Below are positions 15,801 to 18,543 of a DNA stretch of 18,543 nucleotides, piece by piece (the stretch's first letter is position 1; each line of letters starts with the position of its first letter). Made by a program: the position numbers and the translations under genes. Under the pieces are notes generated by a model. The model saw nothing but the letters and a program-made list of their open reading frames with translations. It made no database searches and was not told the origin of the DNA. This DNA comes from CAZFVY01 sp964522665 (GTDB lineage: Bacteria > Verrucomicrobiota > Verrucomicrobiia > Limisphaerales > CAZFVY01): assembly GCA_964522665.1 (NCBI GenBank), contig CAZFVY010000131.1:1-18543 (forward strand), in the 5' to 3' direction.

Positions 15801-17827
15801 GTGGCCGTTCCCTGGCCTTGCAACGCCGCATTGTCGAAATGCTGGGCGCCCTGCCGGACGCCGGGATTGGCGCGCAACTGGTCGCCCGCTATCCCCAGCT
15901 CCCGCCCGAGACTCAGGCCGTCGCGTTCACGCAGTTGTTGCGACGGACGGAGTGGTCTATGGCGCTGCTCCAGGCCATCGAAAGTCACGCGATCGATCTC
16001 GCCACGCTAGGCCCCGTGTCGATTCACCAGTTGCGGGCGAACGACAACCCGGACGTGGCGGCGCGCGCCAACCGGATCATCGATCAACTACGCGGCCCGG
16101 CGATCAAGGCCAAGGATGACTTGCTCGCGAAGTTCACCCCCGCGGTGGTCCAGCCCGGGGACGCCGCGCACGGAAAGCAGATGTTTCTGCAGAATTGCGC
16201 GGTTTGCCACCGTTTTCGCGGCGAGGGCAAGGACCTCGCGCCCGACCTCACCGGCATGGGCGCTCACGGCCCCGCCGAGCTGCTGATCCACGTGCTGGAC
16301 CCGAATCGCTTCGTCGAGGCGAATTACTACGCCTACAGCGTCGAGACGAAGGACGGGCAGAATTTTGACGGGATCGTCGCCCGCGACAACCGCAACGGCG
16401 TCGTGCTCCGCAACGCGGCGGGCGACACCGAGATCAAGCGCGAGGACATCAAATCGATGCGCTCGACCGGTTTATCGCTGATGCCCGAGGGCTTCGAGGC
16501 GCTGGGCGGGGAGAATCTCCGCGACATCCTCGCGTTTCTCTGCGCCGGCGAGAACAAATACCGTCTGCTTGATTTGAGCCAGGCGAGCACGGTGGACAGC
16601 AGCAAGGGGATTTATCGCCGTCGCGAGTTGGTGAACGATACCTTGAAATTCCGCCGTTTCGGCTTGGTGAAGGTGGGCGACGTGCCGTTCGAAATCCTCA
16701 GTCCGACCAAAACGCCGACCGGGCGAAATCTGGTCGTCCTCAAGGGAGGGATGGAACTCGGGAAAACCCATCCGCAACGGGTCGAGATAAAAACAAATGT
16801 AAAAGCCGCCAAACTGCACTTCCTCGGCGGGGTTGGCGGTTGGGCCTGGCCCTGCTGCGGCGACCAGAAAAACGAGAATCTACCGGTCGCCAAGGTGACG
16901 GTCCACTTCGCTGACAATCAAGAGGAGGAACTGGTGTTTCGTAATGGGGTCGAGTTCGCCGATTTCAACGGCCACGACGACGTTCCAGGTTCGCAGCCGG
17001 CCGGGGACTTGGTCGCTAGCGGCCAAGTGCGCTGGTTCACCAAAGCGCTAAAGCACGCCGGAACCGTGGATCGTCTAACGCTGGAGAGCTACGATAACGC
17101 GGTCGCCCCCACGTTCGTCGCCATCACCGCCGAAACTGGCGACGCCGGTAACGCCGGTGACGTCGTGTCGATTCAAGCTGATTCCGGGGCGATCAAGGCG
17201 CTGATCGTCGGCGGCGGCACGTCGCACGACTTCAACCGTTGGTTCAACGAAAAGGATGTCGCCACGCTGCAAGAAGTCGGTCACGCGGACGTCCATTACA
17301 CGGATAAACCGGGAGAGGTGGAACCGAGCCTCAAGGGCTTGGACGTCCTTTATCTTTCGACCAACCAGGCGATGAAAGACCCCGCCTTGCGCCAAGGGAT
17401 TTTTGACTTCGCGAACGCCGGGCACGGTTTGCTCCTGGTCCATCCGGCGCTCTGGTATAATTGGAACGATTGGCCGGAGTACAACCGTACGCTGGTGGGC
17501 GGCGGGGCGCATGGCCACGATAAATTCGGCGAGTTCGAGGTGACGGTGAACGAGCCGGGTAACCCCCTGATGGCGGGCGTCCCGGGCACGTTCCGCATCA
17601 GTGACGAACTCTACCACTTCGAGCCGGATGCCCAAGGCTCCGCGATTCACGTGTTGGCCACGGGCAAGAACCTGGAAACGGGAAAGACCTGGCCGGTCGT
17701 CTGGGTCACCGAGCATCCAAAGGCGCGGATCGTCTGCATTACCCTCGGCCACGATGGCAAAGCCCACGACCTGCCAGCGTATCAAGCGATCCTGAAAAAC
17801 AGCCTGCGCTGGGCCGCGCGGAAATAG
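12815..17827 (+). CDS. Giant secreted ThuA / PVC-type dehydrogenase / HEAT / CxxCH haem / ThuA protein
   Basis: From the ATG at 12815 the protein is 1670 residues; ATG 12821 (MKTKLAF) is an equal choice. A signal peptide ends near SAQTEK. Domains in order: ThuA-like (about 29-235); PVC-type membrane-bound dehydrogenase beta-propeller (TIGR02604-like, about 265-665) with LWVAETVEYPNG and ILEDTNGDGVMDK; HEAT-like helical repeats (about 680-1090); a TIGR02603-type haem domain with CAVCH (Cys1128, Cys1131, His1132) and probable axial Met1223 in LSLMPEG; a beta-sandwich (about 1268-1442); and a second ThuA domain (about 1459-1668) with GGGTSHDF, DELYHF and LGHDGKAHD. It is likely periplasmic or surface-located and oxidises a sugar or similar substrate, passing electrons to haem c. 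ThuA is linked in rhizobia to 3-keto-disaccharide metabolism. Substrate unknown. Confidence 0.88.
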   Translation: MTMKTKLAFCLCLLAFCFTVSAQTEKPLRVFIRAGVKTHGPGAHDGPRFLADWPPMLRARGMVVDGAIGFPTGAQLDATDVMVMYTAEGGTITPDQRAELDKFLKRGGGLVVIHDSVCGTDPQWFKTVIGGAWEHGHSKWYEGKVGLYFVDHDHPITRGLSNFEFDDEIYWDLHMMPEARVLATSFHSVFNIAPQMWVYEKDNYRAFVCVPGHNYTSFNLPHFRALILRGIAWAGKLPADRFVNAEELASLAYPEGGPTAPAKAAEKIVVHPEFKINLVAAEPLIEKPISLDWDASGRLWVAETVEYPNGRRINPADDAIAVWRQRDPQNFHGEFENRPARDRISILEDTNGDGVMDKKTVFFDGLELVTSLVLYRDGVIVSQAPDIYWLRDTHGAGKADQKVVLYTGFGTMDAHAVISNLRWGMDGWIYATVGYSRGDIWSGDHKKHFGKITDGVIRFRPDGSAIEEVCAKGSNTWGMDFAWDDELFFSQANGNHVDHVVMPEAALARGRVGSTPSYKVIEDHNRSFPILQSKEQAYLQIDNVGGFTAASGACLYTGGAWPEKYNYSYFVAEPTVNLVHQDFITPDGVSYVARKEREEEFVAGTDLWFRPIHQRVGPDGALYILDFYNQAVVHNDTRGPKHGANNAAVRPDRDHYFGRIWRVQHKDAKTLPVVRLGSGVPRRIEAAFTHPNGWVRMTALRLLIEEGGAGQVGTLEKLTTATNQPTYGRLTALWALHDVGKLSRRHLLLAINDADPVIRKNALRMVAESGQPTDPDFQKAVRARIHDDNPRARLQALIALGVLPTDPGTARALVEAYPDLKDPWLESAVVGAAAQAPLAYLEAAFASPTPDALKSLVTPLATQIAAQPDPELAARAVVLIASRPAGTDDLKAIVLENLARSANPGVAPKWTPELQGAFRALLASPRESLAALPLAARWDQSAALAPEIKERLAQIMAQLTADGQPDAERERVAAAMLGARQLSADIVPAIVRLLGGGRSLALQRRIVEMLGALPDAGIGAQLVARYPQLPPETQAVAFTQLLRRTEWSMALLQAIESHAIDLATLGPVSIHQLRANDNPDVAARANRIIDQLRGPAIKAKDDLLAKFTPAVVQPGDAAHGKQMFLQNCAVCHRFRGEGKDLAPDLTGMGAHGPAELLIHVLDPNRFVEANYYAYSVETKDGQNFDGIVARDNRNGVVLRNAAGDTEIKREDIKSMRSTGLSLMPEGFEALGGENLRDILAFLCAGENKYRLLDLSQASTVDSSKGIYRRRELVNDTLKFRRFGLVKVGDVPFEILSPTKTPTGRNLVVLKGGMELGKTHPQRVEIKTNVKAAKLHFLGGVGGWAWPCCGDQKNENLPVAKVTVHFADNQEEELVFRNGVEFADFNGHDDVPGSQPAGDLVASGQVRWFTKALKHAGTVDRLTLESYDNAVAPTFVAITAETGDAGNAGDVVSIQADSGAIKALIVGGGTSHDFNRWFNEKDVATLQEVGHADVHYTDKPGEVEPSLKGLDVLYLSTNQAMKDPALRQGIFDFANAGHGLLLVHPALWYNWNDWPEYNRTLVGGGAHGHDKFGEFEVTVNEPGNPLMAGVPGTFRISDELYHFEPDAQGSAIHVLATGKNLETGKTWPVVWVTEHPKARIVCITLGHDGKAHDLPAYQAILKNSLRWAARK

Positions 17828-18389
17828 ATCGCAGGGCGTCCATTGCCGGCAGGCCCGACGTCCTTGCTGCCCCAATAGCCGTTGAATTGCGGGCGATCCA
17901 AACGTTCGCCCGTCGTTGGCGCGCGCATGATTGTTTTTTTGGCCCAATTTCCGGAGCCGTGATTTCTTTCATTCGTCTAGATCAACGCGAATCACTCTTC
18001 AGTCAGAGAATCACGTTGGTCTGCCTTGGGAAGGTCGAGTCCAGAGCCGAGATCGGTCCTTGTATCGTCTCCAAGAGGACGGTATGAGGAATTTGTCCCC
18101 TCCACTGTAATCCTCGTACTATCCGAAAATGCTCGACTAAAGATTTGACATCCGGACCTTCATGCAGTATCTATCGCGACAAGGAAAAAACGCCGTTGAA
18201 TGTGCCGCCAAAGGGAAATTCGCCCGCGAGGGCTGAGGGGATTATCACTTCCTTTGGGTAACTTTGGATTCGAGCGTCAAGAGCCGCTCCAGAGGAACCA
18301 ACGCTTTCTCGGCTGCGATTCGGTCGTACTTGGATTGTGTTCCGGCAGATAAGATATCCACCGATTTCACTCAGTCAAAGAATATTGCC
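17828..18389. other. Non-coding stretch after the giant gene
   Basis: I see no supported gene in these roughly 560 bases. GC content is lower than in the coding regions. An open frame at 17887-18087 (66 residues) has no family features, lacks a ribosome binding site and I do not consider it real. A possible terminator for the giant gene lies at 17890-17940. A small GCCC/GGGC hairpin is at 18222-18233. Confidence 0.5.
17890..17940 (+). terminator. Candidate terminator of the giant gene
   Basis: CGGGCGA (17890-17896) pairs perfectly with TCGCCCG (17906-17912) around a nine-base loop, 63 bases after the stop codon. A run of seven T follows at 17934-17940, but 21 bases beyond the stem, so this is not a textbook intrinsic terminator. 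It is the best candidate in the region. Confidence 0.35.
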
Positions 18390-18527
18390 ATGAAGAACTA
18401 CCTATTGAAGTCGGCCATGACGTTGTTGTGGATGCTAACCGGGCTTTTCGGTCATAACGCATTTGCCCAGGGTGGGAATGATTGGCCCTCACTCTCATCC
18501 GGCCATGGGGAAGCTCGGCGATTGTAA
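18390..18527 (+). CDS. Short secreted peptide ORF or broken start of a secreted protein
   Basis: The ATG at 18390 opens a 45-residue frame whose first half is a clear signal peptide: MKNYLLKSAMTLLWMLTGLF, then a cleavage site near AFAQ. After about 18 further residues the frame stops at 18527. That is short for a secreted protein. The next reading frame from about 18472 stays open to the window end, so a frameshift may have split a longer gene. Alternatively it is a genuine small secreted peptide. An extended reading from a TTG at 18264 adds sequence unlike a signal peptide. I do not recognise the mature part. Confidence 0.4.
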   Translation: MKNYLLKSAMTLLWMLTGLFGHNAFAQGGNDWPSLSSGHGEARRL

Positions 18528-18543
18528 CCCACTAAACGGGAGA

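Noticed and set aside
14687..15988. A 433-residue open frame on the minus strand
   Set aside because: It is antisense to the HEAT region of the giant protein. It is rich in Arg, Gln and Gly without motifs, whereas the plus frame is continuous and has recognised domains.
17075..17947. A 290-residue open frame on the minus strand
   Set aside because: It is antisense to the second ThuA domain and lacks any recognisable family feature.

Overview
The window reads as chromosomal DNA from a GC-rich bacterium of the PVC group, most likely Verrucomicrobiota (a Pedosphaera/Limisphaerales-like lineage). That placement is inference from gene content: a giant secreted protein joining ThuA, PVC-type dehydrogenase, HEAT and CxxCH haem domains, and a secreted delta-60-repeat/Ig-like protein ending in a Phe-Tyr-Arg-Ala-type tail. 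Both are typical of that phylum. Shine-Dalgarno signals are weak or absent before most genes. No rRNA, tRNA or CRISPR array was seen.

Layout. Positions 1-1296 hold no convincing gene; 1000-1200 is dense in hairpins and contains two diverged copies of one repeat in inverted orientation. Next, on the minus strand, come three genes: a delta-60/Ig secreted protein (7220-4635), adenylate kinase (4529-3861) and, 29 bp further on, a lipoprotein fusing a serine beta-lactamase-like domain to a NamZ/DUF1343 exo-N-acetylmuramidase domain (3831-1297). On the plus strand, 7451-8292 carries a small unknown protein and a TPR protein. A short minus-strand protein (8614-8363) with a FliF C-terminus-like tail faces them. 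An EamA-type transporter (8753-9736) overlaps rsmD (10295-9705) tail to tail. From 10669 to 12201 there is an IS630-type DNA-binding fragment without a DDE catalytic domain, followed by an orphan ParA/MobD/TraL-like ATPase. Pterin-carbinolamine dehydratase (12717-12442) is divergent from the giant ThuA-dehydrogenase-HEAT-cytochrome-ThuA protein (12815-17827). Positions 17828-18543 are mostly non-coding and end with a short signal-peptide ORF that may be a broken gene.

How the parts work together. There is no single large operon. Housekeeping genes (adk, rsmD, pterin dehydratase) alternate with envelope and secreted functions: cell-wall sugar salvage in the beta-lactamase/NamZ fusion, a probable periplasmic carbohydrate oxidation protein with its own haem domain, and a repeat-rich secreted protein. 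The most interesting items are the beta-lactamase/NamZ fusion, the protein with a ThuA domain at each end, the orphan ATPase behind the transposase relic, the small flagellar-tail-like proteins and the palindromic repeat family.
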